A stretch of DNA of 64,000 bases from Megalobrama amblycephala. Its lineage: Eukaryota > Chordata > Actinopteri > Cypriniformes > Xenocyprididae. The notes below the pieces were generated by a model. That model made no database searches, was not told where the DNA came from, and saw nothing but the letters and a program-made list of their open reading frames with translations. The position numbers and the translations under genes were made by a program. This document shows, piece after piece, positions 55,601 through 59,763 of this stretch; the stretch's first letter is position 1; each line of letters starts with the position of its first letter. The stretch spans positions 15,679,963 through 15,743,962 of the forward strand of contig NC_063057.1 in NCBI RefSeq assembly GCF_018812025.1, given 5' to 3'.

Positions 55601-57877
55601 TTAGTTCAGTTTAAATTAGATTTAGTTGTTCTTAAACATTTTTAATTTGTATCTTGTATCTTTAATTTGTTTATTTGCCAAATAACTAGTTTTAGTTTAT
55701 TACTTTATTAAGTTTATATTTTAATGTACTTTTTTTTTTAGAGATGCACCGATATATCAGCCAATAATCAGTATTGGCCGATAAAAGATGCACTGCATTT
55801 GGGCATTATAATAGTAATTATATGAATTAATAACATTCAGAAAGTTATGAAATATTAATTTTACCTTCAGAATTTAGTTAATGTGTGTTAATACTAATTT
55901 GAGTAATGTGTATATGTTATATCAGTTACTCTGAAACAAGTTGATGAAATGGAGAGAATAACATTTTTATTTGCAGTTCTTTCAAAATATAATAATTAAA
56001 AATATAATGATTAATTATTAATTATAATGAAATTATCATTAATTTAAAAGAAGGTATAAAAGCCAGAACCCCAAACTGTCAGTATCGTTATCGGTATCGG
56101 CAGATATCACTCTGAAAAATTGGCTATCGTATCGGTGGAGAAATTTAGTATCGGTGCATAATTTTTTTTATTATTATAATGCAACACCACAAAACTGTTC
56201 TGTCTGCATATAAATGGCATGAGACCTTAATTTAAAAATACAAAAAGTGAACTGTGGTTACAAAAAATGAACAGTTACCAAATTAAGAAGACAGAAAACA
56301 ATCTAAAGTGAAGCTTGGGATATTCATTTAAATATGAAAATTAAAGTAATTTTTATTGAGTATTCATTAAAGTTTCAAAAAGATTTTGTTTTCATCCATT
56401 TTTGTTTTAACAAAATTATTCATATAAATCAGATAAAATAACAAAAATATTAGTAATATTTTATTTATTAATATTAATACAAAAACAAATTAAACCAATA
56501 TGGAAGAGGATTAGGGCCAAGCAATAATAAAAAAAAATAAAACCATCTCGAGATTAAAGTTGTTAAATTTCGAGAAAAAAATCGTTAAATTTCGAGAAAA
56601 AAGTCGAAATAAAATGTTGAGAATAAACTCAATAAATTACGAGAAAAAACTCATTAAATTTCAAGAAAAAAGTCGAGATAAAATGTTGAGAATAAACTCG
56701 TTAAATTACGATAAAAAACTCATTAAATTTCGAGAAAAAAGTCAAGATAAAATGTTGAGAATAAACTCGTTAAATTACGATAAAAAACTCGTTAAATTTC
56801 AAGAAAAAAGTCGAGATAAAATGTTGAGAATAAACTCGTTAAATTACGATAAAAAACTCATTAAATTTCGAGAAAAAAGTCAAGATAAAATGTTGAGAAT
56901 AAACTCATTAAAATTATGAGAAAAAAGTCGTTAAATTACGAGAAAAAAGTCGTTAAATTATGAGAACAAATTTGTAATTTAACGAATTTGTTCTCGTAAT
57001 TTAACGACTTTTTTCTCATAATGTAATGAGTTTATTCTCATCATTTTATCTCGACTTTTTTCTCGAAATTTAACGACATTTTTCTCATAATTTAACGAAT
57101 TTGTTCTCATAATTTAACGACTTTTTTCTCGTAATTGACTTTATTCTCAACATTTTATCTCGACTTTTTTCTCGAAATTTAACATTTATCTCATAATTTA
57201 ACGAATTTGTTCTCATAATTTAACGACTTTTTTCTCGTAATTGACTTTATTCTCAACATTTTATCTCGACTTTTTTCTCGAAATTTAACGACATTTATCT
57301 CATAATTTAACGAATTTGTTCTCATAATTTAACGACTTTTTTCTCGTAATTGACTTTATTCTCAACATTTTATCTCGACTTTTTTCTCGAAATTTAACGA
57401 GTTTTTTCTCGAAATTTAACAACTTTAATCTCGCGATGGTTTTATTTTTTTATTATTGCCTAGCGCTAATCCTCTTCCGTAAACCAAAGTACTTGAAACA
57501 AAAATGTAAAAAATAAAGTCCTTTCTGTGTTATGGAAATGACACAATAGAAAAAGTTCTGACTTCTTCCCATAAACCCTCAAAAAAACACAAAACTAAAC
57601 AATTCTCTCAAAACAAAACTTTCCACAACAATAAAACTATGACAGAGTAATTACACCGCCCTTTCCTTTATACAACATCAAGTTCCGCAATCTCCAGTTC
57701 CTGTTCCACAGCTGGCACTGACAGGGAAGCTGTTAGGTCACAGGTCACACAAGTAGTTTAAACATCCCCATCCCACACACATACTCGTCCCGAAGACATA
57801 CCTGAGTCAAGCAGTAGCTGAACTACATCCATCTTTCCGAAGAGAGCGGCTTCGTGGAGAGCACTTCCTTTCTCTGT
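5126..57877 (-). CDS. anks1b: anks1b (AIDA-1) partial gene, eight internal coding exons
   Basis: ANKS1B/AIDA-1 is a neuronal scaffold with N-terminal ankyrin repeats, two SAM domains and a C-terminal PTB domain. It is known from postsynaptic densities and from APP binding. Eight minus-strand exons join into one frame: 57877-57802, 55555-55454, 54392-54270, 53354-53176, 49412-49296, 36349-36199, 23982-23846, 5312-5126. Every internal border has an AG acceptor and GT donor. The product starts in an ankyrin repeat, passes the motif [13 protein letters not shown] and the block [20 protein letters not shown], then TRKPCSLDI and [16 protein letters not shown]. From memory these are ANKS1B linker signatures and ANKS1A lacks them. 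Introns are about 2.2, 1.1, 0.9, 3.8, 12.9, 12.2 and 18.5 kb. Earlier ankyrin exons lie beyond 64000, and SAM and PTB exons before base 1. No start or stop codon is in the window. Fish duplicates are possible, so the a/b paralogue cannot be assigned. Confidence 0.93.
5697..7100. mobile_element. fold-back-type DNA element carrying a 214-bp tandem array
   Basis: The right end reads TTTCCATA (7093-7100), so read inward on the minus strand it starts TATGG. It is followed by an AATAAAATAAAAAGGTTGTTGCGAC-type stretch like the element at 50495. The left end (AATGGAAGCCCATTTTATTT, from 5697) is similar but degenerate. The flanks (AAATAA and AATGAC) do not give a clean duplication. The body is dominated by the 214-bp array and by GAGATATAAAGTC-type units. 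The left limit is uncertain. Confidence 0.5.
5985..7060. repeat. 214-bp tandem repeat, about five copies
   Basis: The landmark ttg(c/t)gagatatgaagtcat recurs at 6116, 6330, 6544, 6758 and 6972, a period of exactly 214 bp four times. Each unit is itself built from short degenerate units such as GTCGCAATTGTGAGATATA. Copies differ by only a few substitutions, suggesting recent expansion or homogenisation. Confidence 0.9.
7101..9284. other. anks1b intron; possible conserved non-coding stretch at 8190-8640
   Basis: This is mostly unique AT-rich intron. 8190-8640 stands out as balanced, low-repeat sequence with homeodomain-like TAATTAT and GCATATGCA words, the texture of vertebrate conserved non-coding elements. 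Conservation cannot be tested here. Confidence 0.3.
9293..10777. mobile_element. non-autonomous hAT-type element
   Basis: The termini are CAGTGTTGGGGG and CCCCAACACTG. The 8-bp flanks are CCCATGAC (9285-9292) and ACCATGAC (10778-10785), a 7/8 match as expected for hAT insertion. The subterminal GTAACGCATTACAAGTAATG is mirrored at the right end (GTAATGCATTAC). No transposase frame is present. An internal 52-bp-arm hairpin lies at 9676-9796. A fragment of the same family occurs at 49090-49214. Confidence 0.8.
9676..9796. repeat. long near-perfect hairpin inside the hAT element
   Basis: The left arm (9676-9727) starts AGCAATAAGGTATGAGAGAC. The right arm (9745-9796) is its reverse complement with only a few mismatches. 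The loop is 17 bp. It may be a small nested fold-back insertion. Confidence 0.85.
10778..12540. other. anks1b intron; one short fold-back fragment
   Basis: This is intron with no gene signal. 11385-11484 is a small fold-back fragment: GGAATAGTTCAACCAAAATG on the left is mirrored by CATTTTGGGGTGAAATACCC on the right. It resembles the large element at 41579-43403. The rest is AT-rich unique sequence. Confidence 0.5.
12545..12592. repeat. (TA)n microsatellite
   Basis: Uninterrupted or nearly uninterrupted TA dinucleotides. Confidence 0.95.
13494..13640. repeat. (TA)n microsatellite with CA interruptions
   Basis: About 57 bp of TA is followed by two ACACACAAGTAT blocks and more TA. It abuts the left end of the Tc1-like element. 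Confidence 0.95.
13643..15238 (+). mobile_element. Tc1/mariner-type transposon with long IR/DR-style ends
   Basis: The element is flanked by TA dinucleotides (13641-13642 and 15239-15240), the Tc1/mariner target duplication. The terminal inverted repeats are about 200 bp and begin CAGTGCTCAGCATAAATGAG. A GAGTACACCCC motif occurs at both the outer and inner ends of each inverted repeat, the IR/DR arrangement. The interior holds a broken transposase. Confidence 0.92.
14020..15060 (+). pseudogene. Tc1-like transposase pseudogene
   Basis: An ATG at 14020 starts a helix-turn-helix DNA-binding region (MSQDLRKKI, then [13 protein letters not shown]). A TAA at 14159 interrupts it. The frame continues with [13 protein letters not shown], is lost by a one-base deletion near 14390, and continues as [20 protein letters not shown]. 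The catalytic Asp of [12 protein letters not shown] and the second Asp of [11 protein letters not shown] are present. A further frame change near 14815 leads to [15 protein letters not shown], which carries the third acidic residue. At least one stop and two frameshifts make it non-functional, although the DDE residues survive. Confidence 0.92.
15241..15653. other. AT-rich intron
   Basis: Very AT-rich sequence with ATTAAA-type runs; no element recognised. Confidence 0.5.
15654..16938. mobile_element. hAT-like non-autonomous element inserted in a GT repeat
   Basis: The left terminus is CAGGGCCGGATTGGGACTC. The right end, read inward, is CAGGCTGGGTTCGGGAATC, an imperfect inverted repeat. Both flanks are GT repeat (TGTGTGTG), consistent with an 8-bp duplication. 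The region from 16640 to 16860 is more GC-rich. No intact transposase is present. Confidence 0.6.
16939..18255. other. anks1b intron with one long hairpin
   Basis: Unique intron apart from a hairpin at 17952-18042: TTGTTAGCTTAGCAACATGC is mirrored by GCATGCTGCTAAGCTAACAA around a ~45-bp loop. No gene signal. Confidence 0.5.
18256..21078. repeat. compound (TAGAA)n satellite with hairpin spacers
   Basis: About 21 blocks of TAGAA, from roughly 15 to 75 bp each, alternate with a ~85-110-bp spacer. Most spacers read GTCTATTTGTCTTAAGACTG, then a mirrored pair GCATGCCTA/TAGGTATGC, then GGAACAAAACTTACATTTG. From 20175 the organisation becomes higher-order: the same 353-bp unit starts at 20175, 20528 and 20881. 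It ends in a final TAGAA block. Confidence 0.95.
21100..21300. repeat. degenerate interspersed retroelement-like fragment
   Basis: A T-rich stretch (21099-21128) is followed by TTAAGTGTCTTGTTGATTG and ACCTACCACTTTACAGTTAC. Similar words occur in many dispersed teleost repeats. The class is uncertain. Confidence 0.35.
21301..23659. other. anks1b intron; poly-G tract and a short fold-back
   Basis: 21546-21630 holds an inverted pair (TTTACACCTGGTC / GACCAGGTGTAAA). A run of about 22 G lies at 22017-22038. 23200-23350 is extremely AT-rich. 23500-23640 is balanced and could be conserved non-coding sequence. No genes seen. Confidence 0.45.
23660..23712. repeat. (GT)n microsatellite
   Basis: About 26 GT dinucleotides, 134 bp downstream (in transcription) of the anks1b exon G donor. 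Confidence 0.97.
23846..23982 (-). CDS. anks1b: anks1b exon [17 protein letters not shown] linker segment
   Basis: This 137-bp exon has acceptor tctctctgaAG and donor CCCAG|GTACAC. It encodes [20 protein letters not shown] then [19 protein letters not shown] and ERVIRPQ. The [16 protein letters not shown] stretch is highly conserved in ANKS1B; its SP dipeptides are plausible phosphorylation sites. The reading is phase 1 in and 0 out. A 53-bp GT repeat (23660-23712) lies in the intron just downstream in transcription. Confidence 0.95.
24045..24580. other. anks1b intron, balanced unique sequence
   Basis: 24060-24320 is repeat-free, with words such as GTGCTAATTATTGCCGATGC. It lies just upstream (in transcription) of exon G and is a candidate conserved non-coding element. 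Conservation is untested. Confidence 0.3.
24640..26110. repeat. decanucleotide satellite (ACTCCAACAA / ATACCAACAA)
   Basis: About 1.47 kb of 10-bp units drawn from a small set: ACTCCAACAA, ATACCAACAA, ACTCCAACGG, ATATCAACAA, ACTCCAACCC and ACACCAACAA, with occasional 6-bp steps at ACAGCAACATCAACAA. Units become more diverged after 25800. The repeat lacks stop codons in several frames, so long Thr/Asn/Gln-rich frames appear on the plus strand and Trp/Leu/Cys-rich ones on the minus. None has gene features. Confidence 0.97.
26213..26517. mobile_element. short non-autonomous DNA element
   Basis: The left end ACACTACTCGTCAAAAGTTTG-like sequence is mirrored at the right by AAACTTTTGAACATTAGTGT. 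The interior includes a TA/T tract and AAATAAATGCAGCCTTGG. The family is common in cyprinids. Sequence at 46220-46605 looks like the internal part of the same family. Confidence 0.6.
26370..26440. repeat. (TA)n followed by poly-T
   Basis: About 45 bp of TA, then about 25 T, inside the short DNA element. Confidence 0.95.
26518..28356. other. anks1b intron, nothing recognised
   Basis: AT-rich unique intron with small TTA, TA and CA microsatellites (26938-26960, 27052-27082). Confidence 0.5.
28357..28690. mobile_element. partial TTAA-type DNA element
   Basis: Starts TTAAAGGTAGGGTAAGCAAT with a more GC-rich body containing CTAGCTGTAGCAAGCTAGC. The texture is that of dispersed cyprinid elements. 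The right end is not identified. Confidence 0.35.
29350..29839. mobile_element. partial fold-back (Angel-like) element
   Basis: The right end GACAATTTTCATTTTTGGGT followed by AAACGAATCCTTTAA is a diverged form of the terminus at 41579-43403. The left end is lost or too diverged to place. Confidence 0.45.
29840..31150. other. anks1b intron
   Basis: Unique sequence. A GC-richer patch at 30400-30690 has short open frames on both strands but no splice or homology support. 30960-31150 is ATTAA-rich. Confidence 0.4.
31160..32055. mobile_element. dispersed teleost repeat, class uncertain
   Basis: Begins GCCCAAGCCCTGAAAGGCCC and ends near GGGGCTTGGGCCCGTCATCG with CTGCTTGCAGCTATATT, giving a short inverted match (GCCCAAGCCC / GGGCTTGGGC). 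The internal GGGTCCCTTAACATGCTCAA is typical of a very common fish repeat. A poly-G run lies at 31332-31346. Confidence 0.55.
33080..33897. mobile_element. TTAA-type DNA element, related to the one at 42083-43071
   Basis: The segment AATGTGTCTGTGAAGTTTCA, then GCTCAAAATACCCCA, is the reverse complement of the right part of the element at 42083-43071. The right end is GCCACCCCTTTAA. The left end is degenerate. The two copies therefore lie in opposite orientation. Confidence 0.6.
34660..34692. repeat. (ATT/AAT)n trinucleotide repeat
   Basis: AATAATAATAATTATTATTATTATTATTATTG; part of it is self-complementary. Confidence 0.9.
34720..35092 (+). mobile_element. LINE-like 3' fragment
   Basis: Ends with AAGCGCTATATAAATAAAGG and then short GACTT tandem units, the usual 3' tail of fish L2/CR1-like non-LTR retrotransposons. 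The upstream GCCGCTGTCGCCTTTGGCTT is often seen in the same context. Confidence 0.6.
35285..35705. mobile_element. partial TTAA-type fold-back element
   Basis: Begins TTAAAGGATTAGTCCACTTT. It contains an inverted pair: ACTGTATATGCTTTATAAAC / GTTTATAAAGCATATACAGT, with CGATCACTTGTG arms. A poly-T run follows and the right terminus is missing. Confidence 0.6.
36199..36349 (-). CDS. anks1b: anks1b exon [10 protein letters not shown] linker segment
   Basis: This 151-bp exon has acceptor tttgtgcAG. It encodes [20 protein letters not shown], then acidic residues and [20 protein letters not shown]. The order SLD-F...TAVT-KPCSL-I matches ANKS1B. The donor used here is AACG|GTTGGT, giving phase 1, which joins cleanly to exon G. 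A stronger-looking GTAACT lies four bases downstream in transcription, but using it would bring a stop in exon G. Confidence 0.9.
37140..37960. repeat. GGTTGCTAGG-type degenerate repeat
   Basis: Many variants of TTGCTAGGTGGTTGCTA(G/A)GG with TGCCCATGCAAAAGTTGC-type spacers. The same words recur at 38930-39190. This is a common dispersed cyprinid repeat. Confidence 0.75.
38107..38447. mobile_element. short inverted-repeat DNA element
   Basis: AGTGCGTCCCAA at the left is mirrored by TTGGGACGCACCT at the right. Both flanks show TAT. The interior repeats the word CACTATGCACT. No coding capacity. Confidence 0.6.
38930..39190. repeat. GGTTGCTAGG-type degenerate repeat, second block
   Basis: Same word family as 37140-37960, shorter and more diverged. 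Confidence 0.6.
39191..41578. other. anks1b intron; exon-like patch near 39965-40145
   Basis: Mostly unique intron. On the minus strand 40145-39965 holds CpG-bearing sequence ending AACAG|GTACTT. It could be an untranslated or alternative exon but has no open frame. Nothing else is supported. Confidence 0.35.
41579..43403. mobile_element. Angel-like fold-back element with TTAA ends, carrying a nested insertion
   Basis: The outer ends are TTAAAGGGTTAGTTCACCCA and AGTTCACACAAAAGGGTTAC-type mirrored sequence ending AACCCTTTAA. The arms are complementary over several hundred bases: for example AGGTTGAACCACTGAAGTCA at the right mirrors TGACTACAGTGGTTCAACCT at the left. It is split by the element at 42083-43071. 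Confidence 0.85.
42083..43071. mobile_element. nested TTAA-type DNA element (piggyBac/Kolobok-like target)
   Basis: The ends are TTAAAGGTGCCCTAGA and TCTAGGGCACCTTTAA, a 16-bp perfect inverted repeat including the TTAA target. It lies inside the older fold-back element. No transposase frame, so a MITE. Confidence 0.85.
43404..45165. other. anks1b intron; possible conserved non-coding stretch
   Basis: 43830-44240 is balanced, repeat-free sequence with words such as TTAGTTGCCCTAATTATCTC. An (AAAAAG)n run lies at 44982-45015. No gene seen. Confidence 0.35.
45180..45612 (+). repeat. probable solo LTR of a Ty3/gypsy-type element
   Basis: Starts TGTCAGTTCCCTACTACACT just after a TA repeat. It has a TC-rich middle, an AATAAAGCTTGC polyadenylation-like site near 45574 and ends GTTACA. 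This layout fits an LTR. No clear target duplication was found, so the call is tentative. Confidence 0.4.
45673..46040. mobile_element. two abutting DNA-transposon fragments
   Basis: 45673-45760 (AGGGGTGTAACAGTACACAG, then GGGGTCACGGTTCGGCACG) is the end of a common hAT-like fish repeat. 45783-46040 has an inverted pair (ATCCAATTCTCATTATG / AGTGAGAATTGGACC) and ends TAAAGTGTTACC, another common cyprinid element. Confidence 0.55.
46045..46225. repeat. TAAATTACGAGAA repeat fragment
   Basis: Tandem units such as GTCGTTAAATTACGAGAACA and GAGATAAAATGTTGAGAATA, the same repeat that fills the elements at 48105 and 56499, but without their terminal sequences. Confidence 0.85.
46220..46605. mobile_element. 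internal part of a dispersed DNA element
   Basis: Contains CAGAAATCATTATAACATGC and CTCAAGAAACATTTCTTCTT, internal words of the cyprinid element whose ends are seen at 26213-26517. Confidence 0.5.
46608..46675. repeat. poly-A followed by (TA)n
   Basis: About 22 A and then about 20 TA units. Confidence 0.95.
46676..48098. other. anks1b intron; GC-richer patch 47190-47600
   Basis: 47190-47600 has overlapping plus-strand open frames ([11 protein letters not shown]..., then [16 protein letters not shown]...) and is less AT-rich than its surroundings. No splice frame or homology could be recognised. 47950-48060 is (TAAA)n-rich. Confidence 0.4.
48105..48870. mobile_element. fold-back element, TACGG...CCTTA ends, 6-bp duplication
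   Basis: The left end TACGGAAGAGGATTAGGGCC is mirrored at the right by GGCCCTAATCCTCTTCCTTA. The exact target duplication AGATAG flanks it (48099-48104 and 48871-48876). The ~60-bp ends, including CAATAATAAAAAAATAAAAC, are nearly perfect. The interior is head-to-head tandem arrays of GAGATAAAATGTTGAGAATA units with the mirror point near 48600-48630, so the whole element can fold on itself. Confidence 0.9.
49090..49214 (-). mobile_element. hAT fragment, same family as 9293-10777
   Basis: The reverse complement reads GGGGGTAACGCTTTACAAGT and then GAGTTACGTAATCAGATTAC, matching the left end of the element at 9293. It is truncated and lies about 80 bp from anks1b exon E. Confidence 0.8.
49296..49412 (-). 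CDS. anks1b: anks1b exon [18 protein letters not shown] block
   Basis: This 117-bp exon (39 codons, phase 0 to 0) has acceptor tggctgtAG and donor CAG|GTACAC. It encodes a proline-rich start ([10 protein letters not shown]), an acidic EEEEK, then [20 protein letters not shown] and FSQ. The Cys-containing block is almost identical to the corresponding ANKS1B segment. Skipping it would keep the frame. Confidence 0.95.
49629..50036. mobile_element. TTAA-type MITE
   Basis: The ends are TTAAAGTCCCCCTATGG and TACAGGGGGACTTTAA with TTAA at both borders. It is 408 bp with no coding capacity. Confidence 0.85.
50223..50290. mobile_element. hAT-like terminal fragment
   Basis: CAGGGGTGTCCAAACTCAGT and then CCTGGAGGGTCATTGTCC is the left end of a very common cyprinid hAT-like repeat. 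It breaks off at about 50290 into another repeat. Confidence 0.65.
50300..50470. repeat. TTTGCGTTCCCTCAC tandem/inverted repeat
   Basis: Degenerate ~24-bp units (AAACTTTTTGCGTTC, TTGTGAGGGAACGCAAA) change orientation near 50395, giving a foldable array between two transposon pieces. Confidence 0.75.
50495..50898. mobile_element. fold-back element, TATGG...CCTTA ends, 6-bp duplication
   Basis: The left end TATGGAAGCTTGTTTCTGCC is mirrored by GAAACAAGCTTCCTTA at the right. The exact target duplication CTTTAG lies at 50489-50494 and 50899-50904. The interior repeats CAGAATTGCGAGATATAAAC-type units in both orientations, like the body of 5697-7100. Confidence 0.9.
50907..51956. mobile_element. 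hAT-type non-autonomous element
   Basis: The termini are CAGTGGTCTCAAACTGCC and TTTGAGACCCCTG. The exact 8-bp target duplication CTTTAGGG lies at 50899-50906 and 51957-51964. The ends are GC-rich (CCGGCCCGCGGGCC), the interior is AT-rich, and there is no transposase. Confidence 0.88.
52209..52254. repeat. perfect 15-bp-arm hairpin
   Basis: AGTATCATATACAAA (52209-52223) is the exact reverse complement of 52240-52254, with a 16-bp loop. Confidence 0.9.
52285..52430 (+). mobile_element. tRNA-derived SINE, 5'-deleted
   Basis: A pol III B-box-like GGTCATGGGTTAGATTCGCA lies at 52313-52332. It is followed by TGTAAGTTGCTCTGGATAAA and GCCAAATGCGTAAATG, the conserved tail of teleost V-SINE-like elements. 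The A-box region is missing. Confidence 0.7.
52431..53175. other. anks1b intron, nothing recognised
   Basis: Unique sequence between the SINE and exon D. Confidence 0.5.
53176..53354 (-). CDS. anks1b: anks1b exon D: conserved VTGELSKLL linker
   Basis: This 179-bp exon has acceptor tctttgtAG and donor AAAG|GTGTGC. After a split Asn codon it encodes [20 protein letters not shown], then [20 protein letters not shown] and an acidic Ser/Gly tail ending [18 protein letters not shown] and the FE-LC-TIS pattern match the ANKS1B linker and separate it from ANKS1A. It exits at phase 0. It is likely a short helical segment followed by disorder. Confidence 0.94.
54270..54392 (-). CDS. anks1b: anks1b exon C: Pro/Ser-rich linker
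   Basis: This 123-bp exon has acceptor gtctctctAG and donor AAAA|GTATGT. It completes a GAT codon to give [16 protein letters not shown] and then a Pro/Ser/Arg-rich stretch ([20 protein letters not shown]). The sequence is poorly conserved against the mammalian proteins I remember. It is accepted because the phase (1 in, 1 out), splice sites and position all fit. The RxxPxP-like segments could bind SH3 domains, which is inference. It is a symmetric exon and so compatible with cassette splicing. Confidence 0.85.
55454..55555 (-). CDS. anks1b: anks1b exon B: end of ankyrin domain
   Basis: This 102-bp exon has acceptor ttcctcAG and donor AAG|GTAAAG. It encodes [20 protein letters not shown] followed by [14 protein letters not shown]. 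These residues close the ankyrin stack, and the SQKSQQIA segment is characteristic of ANKS1 proteins. Entry and exit are both phase 1 and the length is a multiple of three, so skipping it would keep the frame. Confidence 0.94.
55739..56163. mobile_element. hAT-like element with ATGCACCGATA ends
   Basis: The left end TAGAGATGCACCGATATATC is mirrored by AGTATCGGTGCATAAT at the right. GGTATCGGCAGATATCAC lies inside. A related fragment lies at 35100-35170. No transposase. Confidence 0.7.
56499..57481. mobile_element. fold-back element, TATGG...CCGTA ends, 6-bp duplication
   Basis: Same family as 48105-48870. The left end TATGGAAGAGGATTAGGGCC is mirrored at the right by an end closing CCTCTTCCGTA. 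The exact duplication AACCAA lies at 56493-56498 and 57482-57487. The arms are tandem TCGTTAAATTACGATAAAAA/GAGATAAAATGTTGAGAATA units, inverted near 56970-56990. One stretch opens a 119-codon frame that is only repeat. Confidence 0.92.
57802..57877 (-). CDS. anks1b: anks1b exon A: last ankyrin repeat, first part
   Basis: This 76-bp exon is read from 57877 down to 57802. The acceptor is tctctctAG and the donor is G|GTATGT. It encodes [19 protein letters not shown] then QLLLDS, an ankyrin helix-turn-helix with the usual ALHEAA and DVVxLLL signature. It enters at phase 0 and leaves one base that completes a Gly codon with the next exon. It is the most upstream exon I can find. I searched 57878-61200 by eye for the preceding ankyrin exon and saw none, so the upstream intron exceeds 6 kb. 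Confidence 0.93.
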
Positions 57878-58890
57878 CTAGAGAGAAAAAGATTCGAAGT
57901 CAATATTTTAAGCCTAAATGCTTCACATAAAGGAGTAAATGGCAGTAATACACTATGGCGTCATTACTTTTCCTGCCCTTGCAGTCTATCAGCCGTCTAC
58001 TGGGGCGACTGGCAGGGTATTTTATATCACGCTCACTCTGAAGTACTTAACTACACCCAATTTAGCTCTGGAAACATTTATTCAATGTACTACAATTAAC
58101 GGCAATGGCGCTGTGAATTTATGAGGCTGACTGACGGGAGCTTGAGAGGAAAAGGAATGGGCAAATGAGACCGAACGGCAGTTGAGACAGATCGCAAGAG
58201 CGCTTCTTGCACTGTTGAGCGTGGCCATTTTAATAGGCCACCGAGAGACCGAACACGATATCAGATCAAATCGGCCCCCTTCGGCCTTCATTAGTCCAGA
58301 GGCATCTGTACAACTCTTGCTCTTCTCCCTGAATTCCCTCAATGGATGTGATGATGCAATACATATTAAACAAGAACTACAGGGACTTACTGCTGTAATA
58401 CTTAATCCTGCACTTGTCATATTTCTGCAAAAACAGCACTGACCTTCTGCAAGGCAGTCTGGGAGAGCCACAACTACCTCTGTGCAAAATTTTGAGACAC
58501 TTTTAGGCACTGTTTTTGTCTAGCAATGGTATTAATGACATTATTCTTTTTTCTGAACAAATGGGACTCTCCAGAGTCCAGATAGCTCACGTTAAGTTTT
58601 TGTCTTTGTAACATTACCAACACAGCATTCTTACAATCCGTATGTGGTTTTAAAAAAAAAAAAAAAAAAAAAAAAATCTATGTCTAATTAAAGTCTTTGG
58701 CTGCTGTATGGTTTCTATGTTTCTTGCAATAAGATTGTGGGCTCTGGAATGTTTGGTGAGTAGAAATGTTCAAAAGCAGATCTACTTTAAAGATGTAAAA
58801 AAATCGATTTTCTGGATCAATTTCAAATCAAGTGAGAGCACGGCAAATTTCTGAACTTGAAGGTCTCATTGCTCAACAGATGTCTAGAGT
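57878..58890. other. anks1b intron upstream of exon A
   Basis: Unique sequence with a poly-A run (58650-58676). No further ankyrin exon found. Confidence 0.5.
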
Positions 58891-58897
58891 CTTGCAG

Positions 58898-59763
58898 TAG
58901 GGCTACACGATATATTGAAATTATCGAAATGTCGCAAATGTACATATCGTGATATGCATATCGCAGTGGCTTGCGATAACTGCGCGATTTTAATACACCA
59001 AAAAGACCAAGTTTTAGGTCAACAAAGACAGCAGAGAGTACTGGACACATGACTGTTATTAAATGCAATAAGGGAAGTTCTGACATGCACTGAAAGCAGC
59101 CTCTCGGACAGTATGTGATCCCAAATTCAGCTTATATAGCCAAATACACACAAAATTATGTCAAAATGCCCGTCTTGGTGAGTATTCACATAAACACAGC
59201 CAGTTATGTCTTATGTGGACTAAACAGTTGAGAAAGAAAGCGTGCGTATAACAATATATTGGATCCATGCAGTTGTTAAAGTGACAGCAGCCTAATAAAC
59301 CTGCTTCAGTCTGTGTGCTTAATGTTAATCAAACAACAAAAGACGAAGAGAAAATCACGTACTGCTCTTGACTGAATAACTTTTGTAGCTTTAATAAGAA
59401 TCAGTGCATATTTAATTCAGTGAAGACTAAGCAGTGTTTTACTTTTACATTTAATTATTCAATTTCTGTTGTTTAATAAACCTAATGTAGGCCTACCTGA
59501 AACCCTAAACCCCCTGGTTTACACTGAAGTTAAAATGACACTTAATTTTTATGTAATGCTACAGTAAAACATTGCTGTTCACTTTCAGAAGTATAGGGAT
59601 GCTTTCTTCTCACAAAAAGAATGTGAAACGTATGTTGATTATACCATTTTCATTATTTTAATATATTTAATTTAAATGTATTTTACACACTTAAAGCATT
59701 ATCGTACCGCATATCGAATATCGTATTATTTAACACATTTTTCTTCATTATTGTGCAACCCTA
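58898..59763. mobile_element. hAT-like element with TAGGGCTACACGATA ends
   Basis: The left end TAGGGCTACACGATATATTG is mirrored by TATTGTGCAACCCTA at the right. ATATCG-rich subterminal sequence occurs at both sides. 866 bp, no transposase. Very common in fish genomes. Confidence 0.75.

Noticed and set aside
56560..56919. 119-codon Lys/Arg-rich frame
   Set aside because: It is a read-out of the tandem units in the fold-back element arm; the same peptide pattern recurs at 48196-48378.
5126..57877. Assignment of the gene to anks1a
   Set aside because: The linker carries VTGELSKLL, the [17 protein letters not shown] block and [16 protein letters not shown], which I know from ANKS1B and not from ANKS1A.
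58082..58510. 142-codon minus frame near exon A as an extra exon
   Set aside because: It lacks ankyrin or ANKS1 similarity and flanking splice sites in phase, and is composed of ordinary intron sequence.
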